Below, in pieces: positions 1 through 58,154 of a DNA stretch of 64,000 nt; the stretch's first letter is position 1, and each line of letters opens with the position of its first letter. The DNA comes from Artemia franciscana (taxonomy: Eukaryota > Arthropoda > Branchiopoda > Anostraca > Artemiidae), in assembly GCF_032884065.1 (NCBI RefSeq), contig NC_088871.1, positions 17,852,472 through 17,916,471 on the forward strand. The letters run 5' to 3'. A program made the translations under genes and the position numbers. Under the pieces are notes generated by a model. It saw only the letters and a list, made by a program, of their open reading frames with translations. It made no database searches and was not told the origin of the DNA.

Positions 1-526
1 TTTTAGTAGTAGCAATGGAAGTATTAATAATAGTAACAGTAGCAGTAGTATGAGTAGAAGCAGTTGCATTAGGATGCAAATATTTTCTTTTGGTTAGTTC
101 AAAATCCCTCACAACAAGCCGTGTTAGTTTCAACTTCGCATACCAAACTGTCCCTAATATATTGCTGTTACAACTTTTTGACAACCTGCATACAGAGGGC
201 ATGTTCAGATTCAGTTTATCTTCCCCCTCAAAATTTCTTGAAAATATCACCTTCATACCCTTAGGCTTAATTGTAATAGTAGTCACAGTAGTAGTATTGA
301 TATTTCCAGGAATAGTAATGAATCACGGCAATACTACTAGCAGCAGTAGTATTAACATATTGCCTTTTGGTCAGTAGAGCATCCCTCTCATCAAGTCCTG
401 GAAGTTTCAACTTTATAGAATTAGCCATTGTTTTGACATTGCTGATATGTACTTTTGATAACCTGTATGTCCATGCACATCTTGACATTTTCATCTTAAT
501 GCTCCTAGCCCTACAAGTAGTTGCAA

Positions 527-564
<38 letters not shown>

Positions 565-1010
565 AATGTAGCAGTAACAGTAATATTAACAGTAGTGTGC
601 ACATATTGCCTTTTGGTGAGAGCAATTATTGCCTTGTCCTTTAAGTATTCTCTGAAAGTTCCAACTTAATACCCAAATCAATTCTTGAGGTACGCTACTT
701 CGACAATGTGCATGCACTTGGTGCCTTTTGATTTAGTCCAAATTTCCCCTTGATACTGTAAATGGATTAGTGTGGTAGTAGTAGTGATGATAGTTGTAGC
801 AGTACTGGCAGCATGGAAATATTGCCTTTTTGATCATCTCCCTTATCATTTCCTGAATTTTCTAAATTAATATACTCAGTTATTCCTGTGTTGCACCATT
901 TTGACCATCCCTATACACATAACTTGTTTTGATTACAACACTCCCCTCAACAGTCTCTGAAAGGATTACCCGAATACCTTTTGTCTTCTTGGAAAGTAAA
1001 GTTCAAACAT
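1..1010 (+). repeat. AGT-rich tandem repeat units, copy A
   Basis: Four or so units of 210-275 bases. Each has an imperfect AGT/GTA trinucleotide tract followed by a conserved block with 'attgccttttggtcag' and then 'cctggaagtttcaactt'. The blocks recur at about 84, 359, 605 and 815. The purest AGT tract is at 531-563. The same blocks recur in the same order at 11395-11860 and 14303-14760. Frames through this region are trinucleotide artefacts (poly-Val, poly-Thr), not genes. Confidence 0.85.
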
Positions 1011-1049
1011 ACCTACCTTTCTCAATAACATAAACTATGTGTAAACAAT

Positions 1050-4000
1050 GAACGAATTGTCTAGCTTACAGCCCTTGTCCTGAGGACTGTGGGGAGATTG
1101 CTATCCCCATAGACATTATTCCTGGACCTTTCAACAATGCTGAACGAAGCGGGTCTCTTAAAATTGAATTGTTTATTTTTTGGGGAGTGATAGGCTTGGG
1201 GTGGGGCTGATTGCCCTCCATTCACTGTGATTCTTATAAGGGCAATAAAACTCCCAAATTCCAATCAAAGCAGCTCCGTCAGATCCAAAGTTTATGCAAC
1301 TACCCATTCTATAAAAACCTTAAATACCCCGGGCATAACTTATAACCCTTGACCATGGGCTCTGGGGGATTGTGTCCACCCTAAAGACATTGTTATATGA
1401 TTTTTGAACTATTGGTAAAAAAATGGATATCTCACAGTTTCAGTTGAATGTGTTTTGGGAAAAGAGGATGTCAGGGAGGGGCTAGTTGCTCTCCATTATA
1501 TTTGACTCTTGAAAGAGAACTAGAACTAAACATTTCAGATTAAATGAGCCTCTTCTAAAGTTCACACGACCACCCCCTTCCATAAAAGCATTATGTGCCC
1601 CCCTGGAGCATAAATTACAACTCTTAATCGAGATTCTGGGGATTTGTCCACCCCAAAGGCCTTATTATATAATCTTTGGACTCCTTTTGAACAAATGGCT
1701 ATCTCAAAATTTTTATCGGATACATTTGTGGAAAATACAATGTAAGGGGGAGAGGCTTTGTCCGATCACTTTGACTCTTAAAAAGGGAATTAGAACATCT
1801 GGTTTCCAATCCAATGAGCCCCCTCCAGAGTTTATACGACCAGCCTTTCCATAAAAAAACCTTGTATACCCTTGGGGCCTAACTTACAACCCTTGCGCTG
1901 AGGGCTGGGGGGCTGTTATCCTCAGATACATAATTTCCAGACTTTTAAACTATGCTGAACAGAATGGCTATCTCAAAATATTGATTATATGTGTTTTGGA
2001 AATTGATGGGCGCGGGGGGGGGCATGTTGCCCTCCAATCAGTTTTGACTGTTAAAAAAGGCCCTTTTAATTTCCAATCGAATGAACCTTTTTTTTTGAAG
2101 TTTCAACGAATACAAAACTTCCTATGAACTAAACCATCTCAAAACTTTCTATCAGATGCATTTCAGGAAAATACGAGGTTGGGAGGAGGGAGTTATCCAC
2201 CCTCTGATAACTTTGAATCTTAAAAAGGGCACTATAACTTATAATTACCAATCCAATAAGCCCCCTCCAAAGTTTATACGACCACCCTTTTTATAAAAAC
2301 CTTCTATGCCCTCAGGGCATAACTTACAACCCTTGCCGTGAAGGCTGTGGGGGGGGGGGGGGTTGTCATCCTCAAAGTCATAATTTGCGGACCTTTTAAC
2401 TACGCTGAACAAAGTGGATATCTCAACATTTTGATTGATGTATTTGGGGAAATATTTGGTGTTGGAGGGGGTTAGTTGCCCTACAATCTTTTTCGGCTAT
2501 TAAAAGGGTCAGTAGCTCCTTCAGTTTCCAATCGAATGAGTCTTTTTATAAGTTTCTACGACAACAAATGACCATCTCAAGACTTCTATCAGATGTATTT
2601 CGGGAAAATACGAGGTATGTGTGTGTGTGGGGGGGGGGGGGTACCCACCGTTCGATCACTCTGAATCTTATAAAGCGTTCTAGAAATTTTGATTACCAAT
2701 CCAATGATACCCCTTCGAAGTTTATACGACCATCCTTCCTATAAAAACCTTATATGCTTCCAGGGCATAACTTACAACCCTTCTTTTGAGGGATGTGGGG
2801 GGGGGGGGGGGTTGTCATCCTCAAAGACATAGTTCCCATAATTTAACTACACTTTACAAAATGGCTATCTCAAAATTTTGATTGGATCTGTTTGAGGAAA
2901 TGATGGGCCTGGGAAGGGGTTAGTCGCCCTACAATCATTTTCGACTATTAAAAGGAGCAATATCCTCTTCAATTTCTAATTGAATGAGTCTTTTTCGAAC
3001 TTTCTACAACAACAGATGACGATCTCAAAATTTCTATGAGATACATTTCAGGAAAATACGAGGTGTGGGGGTTGGGGTATCCACCCTCCGATAATTCTGA
3101 ATCTTATAAAGGGCACTGAAACTTCTGATTACCGATCCAAAGTTTACACGATCACTTTTCTATATAAACCTTATATTCCCCAGGGCATAACTTACAACGC
3201 TTGCCCTGAGGGCTGTTGGGGGGGGGGGTTCATCCTCAAAGACGTAATTTTCGGACCTTTCAACGGGGGGGGGCTAGTTTCCATCCAATCTTGTTTTACT
3301 CTTAAAAAGTGAGCTAGAATTTTCAATTTCCAATCATGTGAGCCCCCTCTGAAGTTTATACGAGTATCCTCTCTGTAAGAACAATATATGCTCCCAGGGC
3401 ATAACTTACAACGCCTACTCCGGATTATGGGGAGTTGTGTCGACCGTGGGGCTTTTGCTATCTAAAGTTTGAACTATTTTTAACAAAATGGCTATTTCAA
3501 AATTTTTATCGGTTGCATTTGGGGAAAAAGACGTAAGGGGAGCTAGTTGCCCTCCTATCACTTTTGACTCCTAAAAGGGGCACTAAAACTTTTTATTTCC
3601 AGTTGAATGATTCCCCTCCGAAGTTTGTACGACGAAATAAGCAATAAAACATTGAAGCCTTATGGTGGAGGTGGGGGGGCTAGTTGCCGTTGGATCTATT
3701 TTGACTCTTAAAAAGTGAACTAGAACTTTCAGTATCCGATTAAATGAGCCCTTTCTGAAGTTTATAGGAGTATCCCTTCCATAAGAACCATATATACCCC
3801 TAGGGCATAACTTACAATGCCTGCCCCGGGCCCTGGGGAATTGTGTCGACACCGAAGTTTTCGTTATCTGATTTTGAACTATTTTTAACAAAATGAGTAT
3901 CTCAAATTTTTGTCGGATGGGCTTGGGAAAAGAAGGCGTAGGACGGGGTGGGTTAATTACCTTCAGATCTCTTTTGACTCCTAAAAAGTGAACTAGAACA

Positions 4001-4540
4001 TTCAATTTCCAATCAAAAGAGCCCTTCCCGAAGTTTATATGAGTATCCCTTCCACAACAATCGTATATGCCCCCTGGCATAACTTACAACACCTTCCCCC
4101 GGGTCCTGGTGGGTTGTGTCGACACCGGAGTTTTTGTTATCTAACCTTTGAACTATTTTTAACAAAATGGCTATCTCAAAATTTTGTCTGATGCATTTGG
4201 GGAGAAAAGGTTGTGTGTGTGTGGGGTGGGTTTGTTGCCCTCCGATTTCTTTTGAATCTTAAAAAGTGAGTGAAATCCTTTCAGTTTCCAATCAAATGAG
4301 CCCCCTCTGAACTTTTATACGAGCATCCCTTCAATAAGAACCATATAAGCCCCCAGGGCATAACTCAAAACACCTGCCCCTTGGTCCTGGGGGGGGGGGG
4401 GGTTGTGTTGACACCGGAGTTTTGTTATCTGACCTTTGAACTATTTTTAACAAAATGGCCATCTCAAAATTTTTATCTGATGCATTTGGGGAAAAAGGGC
4501 GGGGGGGGGGCCTCCGATCACTTTTGACTCTGCAGACACT
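1050..4540 (+). repeat. Satellite-like tandem array, unit about 275 bases with longer variants
   Basis: The landmark 'gcataacttacaacccttg' or a variant recurs at about 1336, 1608, 1881, 2320, 2768, 3187, 3403, 3805, 4080 and 4366. Spacing is 270-286 for basic units and 400-450 where an extra partial unit (with 'tttctatcagatgcattt') is inserted. Each unit also has 'aaaatggctatctcaaaattt', a block like 'gccctccaatcacttttgac' and a G run of 3 to 14. The unit resembles the core of the composite foldback element at 42180-42360. A 165-codon minus-strand frame at 3583-4080 merely spans repeat units. Confidence 0.85.
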
Positions 4541-5070
4541 TTTTTACTCCGATCACTTTTTACTACTGGCAGTGCTATACTGTTGCCTCTGATATTTTTC
4601 GTGGATGATTTTGATTCAAATATCTTTTGAAAATATCTACCATTTATCTTCTTATTTTTGCCTGAATCTGCTTTTGTGATTGAAGGAATTTAGATTTTTC
4701 TCATTCATCATATTTGAACTCTTATTATCACTTATTTCATTTTTTCTTTTTTTTTAAAGGACCTATCATACAATTTCCATATTTATGAACAGAGAGGAAA
4801 ATTATTGAGATGAAAATCGGAGCAGGGTTGCCCCCTCCTATATTTTGAAAAATACCTCTTTTCTATATTCATTTCCATAAAAAAAAAATTATAAAAAACG
4901 CCCTCCCTACATTTCTATAAATTGAAGACCCTATAAGAGGCGTAGATAGAATCAAACATTTTCAAATACATTGAATTCGGAATATAGAACGCACCTATTT
5001 TTTGCCATCAGGACCTAAACATGGGAAAAATAGTTAATAACGAAAACCCTGAAAGCTTTGGCATCATACT
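4541..5070. other. No recognisable feature
   Basis: Unique-looking AT-rich sequence between the satellite array and the long-TIR transposon. No coding frame or RNA was seen. Confidence 0.5.
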
Positions 5071-8002
5071 AGTGGGCCAGTTAAGCATAAATATCGTTCA
5101 ATTTTTCAAGAAAACGCGAAAATTGGTGGAGATATACTTTTGACTGTGCTGAACGATCCTGGAAGTGGAGGCAAAAAATTCGATCACTAGAACGTCGTAT
5201 AAAGTCGCGAATTGTCGAGAAAATTCAAATGGGGCTTAATAGCCCAAGAAAGTCTTGGAATTAATCAAAAATACTGCTGAAAGCAATTGTCTCACTTTTA
5301 TCCTCAGATCACAAGAACGTCGTCTAAACGTCTCAAAATGTTGTATCTCTTTCAAATAACGATTTGTGGATATATAAGAATCAGTAAATCAAAGCTGTGG
5401 ATGAGTCCCCAAGTATGCCGAAAATTTATAACAAAAGCAGAAACAAAATTAGGTGACAAGATCGCCGTCATAACGTCGCTTATCTTAAAAAAGGGGTTTA
5501 GATAGCGCACGAAAGTCTTGAATAGGTAAGATGATCTTCTGATGGTAGTGGCAAAAATAATATCCGGGTCACTGGTTATTTTTGCATCGTATTAGAAGCC
5601 ATAAATCAAGGTTGCGAGCCTCAGTTTTCTTAAGAATTGCAACGTTGTCAGAAGGTCGCATTAGGTTGTGTAGCGTTCTGACGATGTAAAATGTGTAAAA
5701 AAAAAGATGAACATCGACTATATAAACTGAATTAAAGAATTAGAATTCCATTTCAGAAAGTTGTGGATATGCCGAAAACGTCGTATAACGAATGCTTTTC
5801 GCACTGTCAAAAAAAAAGAGAAGAAAAACACTTGGTGAATTAGTTAGTATTTTTGATTACAATCAAGCTGATTTTCAGTTTTTCATGTTTCAAGTTGACT
5901 TTTCATGTATAAACGGGGATATTAATAAAATTTATCTTAAGCACTTTGTGGGATTCATTATAGTTAACGAAAAGAGGTACTTCAAATAGTTCAAATCACT
6001 TGAAAACAAAGCGCCACTTCGATTGGAATTTGGTAGGAAACAATAACTTTTGAATAATGATATCAACAAATACTTTTTAAGGACGAGAATATTTTCCACT
6101 ACATGTGCATCATGACAAAATTTGCACTTTTATCTCATTTGCACTTATCTCATTTCTCATTTGCACTTTTAAACACAACCATTTTTATAATTGCACTTGG
6201 TCAGCTCCTTGCAGGCAGAAGGCTCCTCTGTTAAATCACTCCAATGTGGAATCCACTTTCTGCCTTTGTCTCATTTTCACCCCAATTCTGAAGGATCAAG
6301 TTTAAGGGGATCATGTCTAATTGACTGATTCCAGATTTTTGCTGGAAAACACCGCGACGGATATGTTGAAGCGTTGCTGCTCTTGTTGGAGGAATTTGGT
6401 CCACCGATTTGCCTTGGCTAAACATGTTTTTGTGGGTCTCATTGGTATCAGCATCGCAACTCGTGCGGTTATACAGAAGGATTATAAATCATAAGAGCTC
6501 AACAATAACGTCCTTGTCAATCTCTTTTTTACATTCGGTTGCACTAATATTGATGGTGGTATCTCAGGATAGATGTGCTATAGATTCAAGCCTGTAGCAC
6601 GTCCATTGTTCGCAGATGAAGAACTGGTGTCGCAGTATCGTTGTGTATGATTTGGTCAGAATACAACGCAAGTTCTTTCCTCGTGGAAAATAGCTATCGA
6701 TCTTCGGGTCGGTCGATCTTTTCCATCAAAATTTCAGACAGGAACTCAAACAGCTTTTGCTTATTCTCATCAGTCCGCAAGAAGTCTTTCCATTTTGACT
6801 TCTCGGGTATCTTTGGTGTAAACGAAACCAGAGTTCTGGTCCCTGTTACACGCTTTGTTCTTGTTCCAGATTTCAGGCTATCTTCAATGTACACGTTCCA
6901 GATGACATAAGGCCTTTTGCGTATACCGAATGAACACCTCGACGGCATAGTAACCAAACGTTTTGGCTTCACCGGTGTCAACATATGTACCATGACTGCA
7001 CCGTCCAAAATCCACTGCGAACTAAACGGAGCAAAAGTAGATATTGACAACTCTGAACTTGTTTCTATATCTTCAAGAATAGTAGAATGAGAACAGATTT
7101 TGGGCTGCTTTAGATTTCACCTTCGCTTGAAAGCGCAGGAGGAAATGAAGTTTGTCAGGTCAGTAGATCTGGATTGGCTAGCAATGTAGAAACTAGAAAA
7201 GAGGTTGGTGTTCTTCCTGGAGACATCTAGCTTACTCTTCATAGGTGTATTCGCAGCATGTGCTTGCTTTTTTCGGAAATACTTCGATATTCTTTCGAGG
7301 GATTGTGTGTGACAGTGGTTATTTCCTCAAGACCAAAGTGGTTCATCACCAATTCCTTGTACTGTTGTTCTCCTTTTTGATATAGGGATCAAATAATCCT
7401 TTTACCTGAACAATTTGTCCACTTTGAACAGTTACGGTTTTAATTTACCGATTCTCATATATCATTAAATTACTTTTTTTAGTTACGTAACGTTATGTGA
7501 CTTTTGTGTGACTTTTAAATGATTTGAGGATAAAAGTGAGATGACCAGCGCAATCAGCAGTATTTTTTCCCATTCTAGATTATGTTGTGCTATTAAAACC
7601 CAATTTGTATTTTTCCAACGATTCGCAACGTTTTGACGCCAGTTTAGTGACCAAATTATTTACCTATTTTGCATAGTTAAGGCCTCATCCACAGCTTTAA
7701 TAGTCTGACTCTTATATATCAGCAAATCGTTAGTTGAAAAAGATGTGACGTTTTTCACCTTTAGTTGACGTTCTTATGATCTGAGGATGAAAGTGAGATG
7801 TCCAGTGCATTCAGCAGCATTTGTTTTTTACCCATTTCAAGACTTTCTTCGGCTATTAAAACACCATCTGAATTTTCCCGACGATCCGTAACGATATACG
7901 ACGTTTTGACGACGTTTTAGTGATTTATTTTTTTGCCTCCACTTCCAGGATTTTTGCAACACTGAATGATTTACATGATTTTTAAAGCTTAGCCACCCCA
8001 CT
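5071..8002. mobile_element. DNA transposon with about 0.5-0.9 kb terminal inverted repeats
   Basis: The left end (from 5071, AGTGGGCCAGTTAAGC) and the reverse complement of the right end (from 8002, AGTGGGGTGGCTAAGC) match through 500 bases or more. Shared blocks include 'cctggaagtggaggcaaaa', 'aatagcccaagaaagtctt' (left spelling) and 'ctcacttttatcctcagatc'. The right arm holds more than one copy of a sub-repeat of about 255 bases ('gaggatgaaagtgagatg' at about 7785 and a variant at about 7525). The middle carries minus-strand coding remnants around 6640-7050 with the phrases DGAVMVHMLTPVKPK and FLRTDENKQKLFEFL, which recall a recurrent transposon-encoded protein of animals; I cannot name the superfamily. 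Frames are broken. A short flanking duplication (TAC) is possible. Confidence 0.75.
6640..7050 (-). pseudogene. Remnant of transposon-encoded protein
   Basis: A minus-strand frame of 118 codons (6694-7050) lies inside the long-TIR element. It holds DGAVMVHMLTPVKPK, then, across apparent frameshifts, phrases resembling a conserved 'DSLK..TR.KR.G' and 'IP..W..FLR..ENK..LF.FL' pattern that I have seen in multi-copy animal transposon proteins. The frame ends abruptly at 6694 and continues in other frames, so it is decayed. No catalytic triad can be assigned. Confidence 0.45.
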
Positions 8003-8053
8003 ATACACCTGTTAGGTAGGTATATATTTGTTTTAATTGTTCTTTTCTTTTAG

Positions 8054-53906
<45,853 letters not shown>

Positions 53907-55440
53907 CAGTAATATTGACCGAGAAACAGTTCCTAGGTTTATTTCTTATTTCCAGCTACTATCGATATTTGTTAGTATTAGGTAGTTACCAAATTATTGA
54001 CATTGTTATATGGGGTGCGCGATATTCGAGAGCGACATCAATATATCCAATATTCAAAGCAATAGTATTTTTGAAAGTTTTTTTTTGCTACCAAAACACA
54101 GCGTGTATGTCTTATAATTTTATTTAAAACAAACATAGTATTAAATTATCATCTAGAGCTGTTTTCTCGGGAGTATTTAACCATAAATAGTCTAGTGAAA
54201 AAAAAAAATCCTAAAGATAAAGACTGTCTCTGGGGATCTACATACACGTAATTTTCACTAGTGTATAAATTCAAGTGATTTAAGATCAAAGATTAAAAAA
54301 AACGCTATAAGGATAAAACCAACCTAAACATTCCAAGTTAAAATAACTTCCAATCGTTGTTTCCTCCAAGTCAAAATTCAAAACCGTTCTTGATTAACGA
54401 GAATTCCTTTTTTTTTATTCCTGTTTTATTTTGTCTCAGACTATGTGTATTTTTAAATTATATTCTTGCACATCAGAAATATCTGAAAAATATTTAGCTC
54501 CTTAGCAAGTCATTGATAGAAATTTCTTTCATATATGAAAAAGACTCAGCCCTTAGGAGAGTGGAAGGGGCATTTCTCCGAAGGGGGTGAAAAATATTCT
54601 TTTTAGTCAGAATAAAGGACGTTAGCAGCTAGAAGTGATTGGCCTCAGGCCAAGCCCCAATTTGTACCCCCCCAAACAACCCCCTCCCCGAAAAAACTTT
54701 TGCGATGGGTTTTTACTGTTTTACTTTTTCATTTTATTGAGTTTTTGTTTTTCTACCTTTTCTACCTTCTTGTAGTCAGTTCCTGTGTATGTGCTAGATC
54801 AGAATCAGCAATTCACTTATGATCAATTCTGTTCATGAAGTCTTCAAAGATGAGTTACCCTTTCGATGTTTCGAATGTCGAATAAAGTAATATTGATATT
54901 CCTATGTCTCTAATATCGCGTACCTGTGTATTAAAGTATCTCTTTCAATGTGATGTGTGCCTGCATAGTGGGATTAGATTGGTTGTTATTTCAAAAATAT
55001 TCGAGTTAAATGTTCTACGCTTTTAGGCCTGATTTTTTTTTATGTTTCTTTTTTATATTACTACGTCCCGGAATATTTAGTCGATTATTTACTTTGGTAA
55101 ATGATACCGTATTATAGTTGTCGTTTCTAGTGTTGCTGCGTATTGCTTGTTATGTTCTTATCGATGGAATAAATTTCAACTGAGAATTGTTTTATTTTTT
55201 TGCGTGTTAAATAGTATAATTTAGAATATAGTAGGATATAATCTAGTTTATAAACTAGAACTGGACAAAGGTAAAGGCAGCAAGTTTAGGTAAAAATTAA
55301 TAGTAGGGGATAAGACAAGTGAAATTAATGGAAATGAAACCTGAGTAAAGTAAAAAATTTGTGCAGAGCCAGAATTTTGAGATGCTTATAAAACGAAGCA
55401 AAATGGAGCGGGTGGGGATCTTAATTGCTCAAATAAAGGG
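53907..55440. other. 3' UTR and downstream intergenic sequence
   Basis: Follows the Rbcn-3A stop; candidate polyadenylation signals are listed separately. No other feature recognised. Confidence 0.4.
54611..54886 (+). promoter_or_regulatory. Candidate poly(A) signals of Rbcn-3A
   Basis: Canonical AATAAA hexamers lie at 54611-54616 and 54881-54886, 0.7 and 1.0 kb after the stop. The second is followed within about 70 bases by a GT-rich stretch (TGTGATGTGTGCCTG). Which is used, if either, cannot be told from sequence. Confidence 0.3.
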
Positions 55441-55544
55441 CAAATGAGGCGGGATTTTTTTCGCCCTTCCGAACGAATTCGTTAAGGCGGTTATATTTCA
55501 AACATTGGGTGTAGCTTCAATCATTTGAAGGGATTTTTTTGGGA

Positions 55545-56310
55545 GGGGGGGGTTAATGTGTATGACTTGGTTGGAGGATTTGAATGTACAGCGTAATATG
55601 AAATTACCGAATAGGCAATAAAAGTTGCATTAGCTTCATCAGCCAAGTGTTTTTTGTTAGCTTGGTATATATTCTTGAACATGTTTCCGTGGAATTTGAC
55701 TGAATTCTACAGAAACATTTAATAAGAGATACGTAGCATTTGAATGGTTCCCCTATTCTTTGTATTCTCTTAATTTCACCAGAAATTTTTCATTGGGAGT
55801 CATTTAAATGATATTTCGCTTGAGATATCAAAAGTAGGACTTGGCTACATTTCTTGCTAAATCATTTATCAATGAAATGGAGAATTTTTATATGTGATAA
55901 TAATTAGCTAATTTGTTTTAAATAAAAGATATAAAATTTTACCCTAAAACAATTGATTGTCGTCAGAAATTTAATTTAATGTCCCTTCTTTGATTAAATT
56001 TGTGGTGTAGCATACAAGACAGAAAAATAAAACAAAAAGCTTTAAAACACAATAGCTATACGTGCTAGGAAAAAAGGTAGGCCTTTTTGAATGCAAGAAA
56101 AAAGGTGATTTTGTAAGAGGTAGATATTTTTGGTAATGTGTAAGACTTTACTAGAGGATGTGAGTTACTGGAGGATCACGAAGTTGCCGAATCGACAAAA
56201 AAATTGTACTAGCTTCATCTGTCAAATGTTTTTCGTAAGTTTGACATGTGTAATTGATTTTGTCTCTCTAGAATTTGACTGAGCTTAATAAGAGATACAT
56301 AGCATTTTAT
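55545..56310 (+). repeat. Diverged direct duplication (two copies of about 200 bases)
   Basis: 55545-55745 and 56140-56310 share 'gtgtRtgactt', 'agcttcatcagccaagtgtt'-like text, 'ggaatttgactgaattc'-like text and 'aataagagatacgtagcatt'-like text in the same order at roughly 75-80% identity by eye. No coding potential. Confidence 0.6.
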
Positions 56311-58150
56311 CAATTCACAAATAGTGATGGGTTGAGTTCAACAAGTTTAAGCTTTTAAGTATTTAAGCTTAAAGGGCACTAAGATTAGTGCCTTTTTGGC
56401 CAACTGCTATAAAAGTGCAATTTTGATAGGGAAATGCAGCACTGGTATTTGGTGTCTGTATTCAATGATTATGTGATGTACAGTCTTATGTTTAAGTAAT
56501 TTAACTTACTTTACGTCCTATTCAAGTACAAAGTTGAAAGTTAATTCAGTATCTTGGCGCTAAAATCCGAAGAACTAAGCCGATGTTAAGTTCTTAAGGT
56601 GTATGTTCCCTCAAAAACAAGCAATTTTTGGACAAGCCTGCAACTGTAAATAGCACCAAAAGAGGCAAGGCACTGGATGTTATTGGATTCATTAATCATG
56701 GCTCTATCCATTCACCGGGTCAGAACTATTCTATTACTTAGACATTTACTTAGAGAAGGTCTTAAACTTGCTTAGAAAATAGGAAGAATGTCTTTTCAAC
56801 GATTTTCGACAGTATTTTAATATAAAAATACTGTCTGCCAATCTTGAAATTTTAATTAGGCAGATGGATAGAACTGAATCTCAATTGCGGATTAATAGAA
56901 AACTTTCGTATTTCACTGATATATTAGAACAGTAGGAGAGCAGAAAAATAACGTACCAAAACTCAGACAAGAGAACTCACACAATAAACCTTAAAGGAAA
57001 ACTACTGATCTATTCATTAATTGATGACTGAAGCACAAAAGCAGATCTAGAGCAAAATCTTGGGGGGGGGGGGCAATGTGACAAGGACGCCATTTATTGA
57101 CCAAATTGACAGTTTATTTAAAAAAAAAGAGAGTGAAAAAACACGGAATGAGGGCGCCAAAAAAAATCTTTGAGGGCGGGGTCCCTCCTCCGCTTGACCC
57201 CCTGGATCTGCCAGTGTTGAAACATTAGTTCTTATTCTTCGGTAATTTCTTTGCGATACAAAGACAACATAGTCAATACTTAAATCGTTACTTTTGACGT
57301 TAATCTTGAGTAAGATCAGATATGAGAAGGCTCTAAATCATTTTGGTTACTGACTGGCTCTGATACTCTGCCATTTTTACGAATATAAAGGAGGTAAGTT
57401 AGTATTTACATAAGCATTGGTTTTCTTCAAGTTTTTTTTTGGATTAATCGTGTTGGCTGACAAACAATTTTCTCCAAGTGCAAGTGCAATTGCCTCCATT
57501 GAGAAGCAATTTTCTCCAAGTGCAAAGGTAAGCTAATACAACGGTTGTATAGTTAACAAATTAGCACAATTAAGGGCTTTATAATAAATAATGAGAAAAA
57601 GAAGTCTGACGTTAAATGGAATAACCTCGAAAAAGAAGTCTCCCGAAAAAGGTTATTTTTACTCCTTTTAGGGAGACTTCGTTTTTTTTACGATAAATCG
57701 ATCACTAATATGAACTTTGCATATTCCAAAGCTTTATTTTGAATAGATACCAAATAATAACATTGGGTTCTCCTGTAAAGTATTAAATTATAGAGGAAGT
57801 TGAAAAAAGAATTATTTGCTGTGGCGTGGAAAGGAAAGTGGATGAAGCTCTCGAAAACCGATGCTGTCTTTCGTCTGTTGCATAACAGATAGTAACGTTC
57901 TCGTTAAATAATAGAGGAAGCCGAGGAAAGAATTCTTTGCTAAATAGTTTCTTAGACCACGCTACCTTTCCATTTTCAAAGTCAAACAAACGAAGAAATA
58001 GAAAAACGGATGTAATATTTTAAATAAGACACTGGGCAGACAAACTTTAAATAATAAAAAATCCGAATGTTTCCGTTCCAGGTTCGGGAAGCCTTTATCA
58101 ACGCAGACCCCGAAGTCGTGCTGAAATAAAAATTGGCGGCGGCTGATACA
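56311..58150. other. Intergenic sequence, minor repeats only
   Basis: Contains a G run (57061-57072), a short direct repeat 'ttttctccaagtgcaa' (about 57467 and 57511) and a small hairpin at 57629-57690 (agaagtctccc ... gggagacttc). Nothing larger recognised. Confidence 0.45.
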
Positions 58151-58154
58151 ATTA

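Noticed and set aside
90..669. Overlapping Val-rich and Thr-rich frames on both strands
   Set aside because: Arise from AGT/GTA trinucleotide tracts; the same frames recur in the duplicate copy at 11390-11820.
3583..4080. 165-codon minus-strand frame with repeated motifs
   Set aside because: Spans two satellite units, so its internal repetition reflects the array; no known domain, no start context.
1050..4540. Possible CRISPR-like array
   Set aside because: Units of about 275 bases without short repeat/spacer structure, in a eukaryotic locus; this is a satellite.
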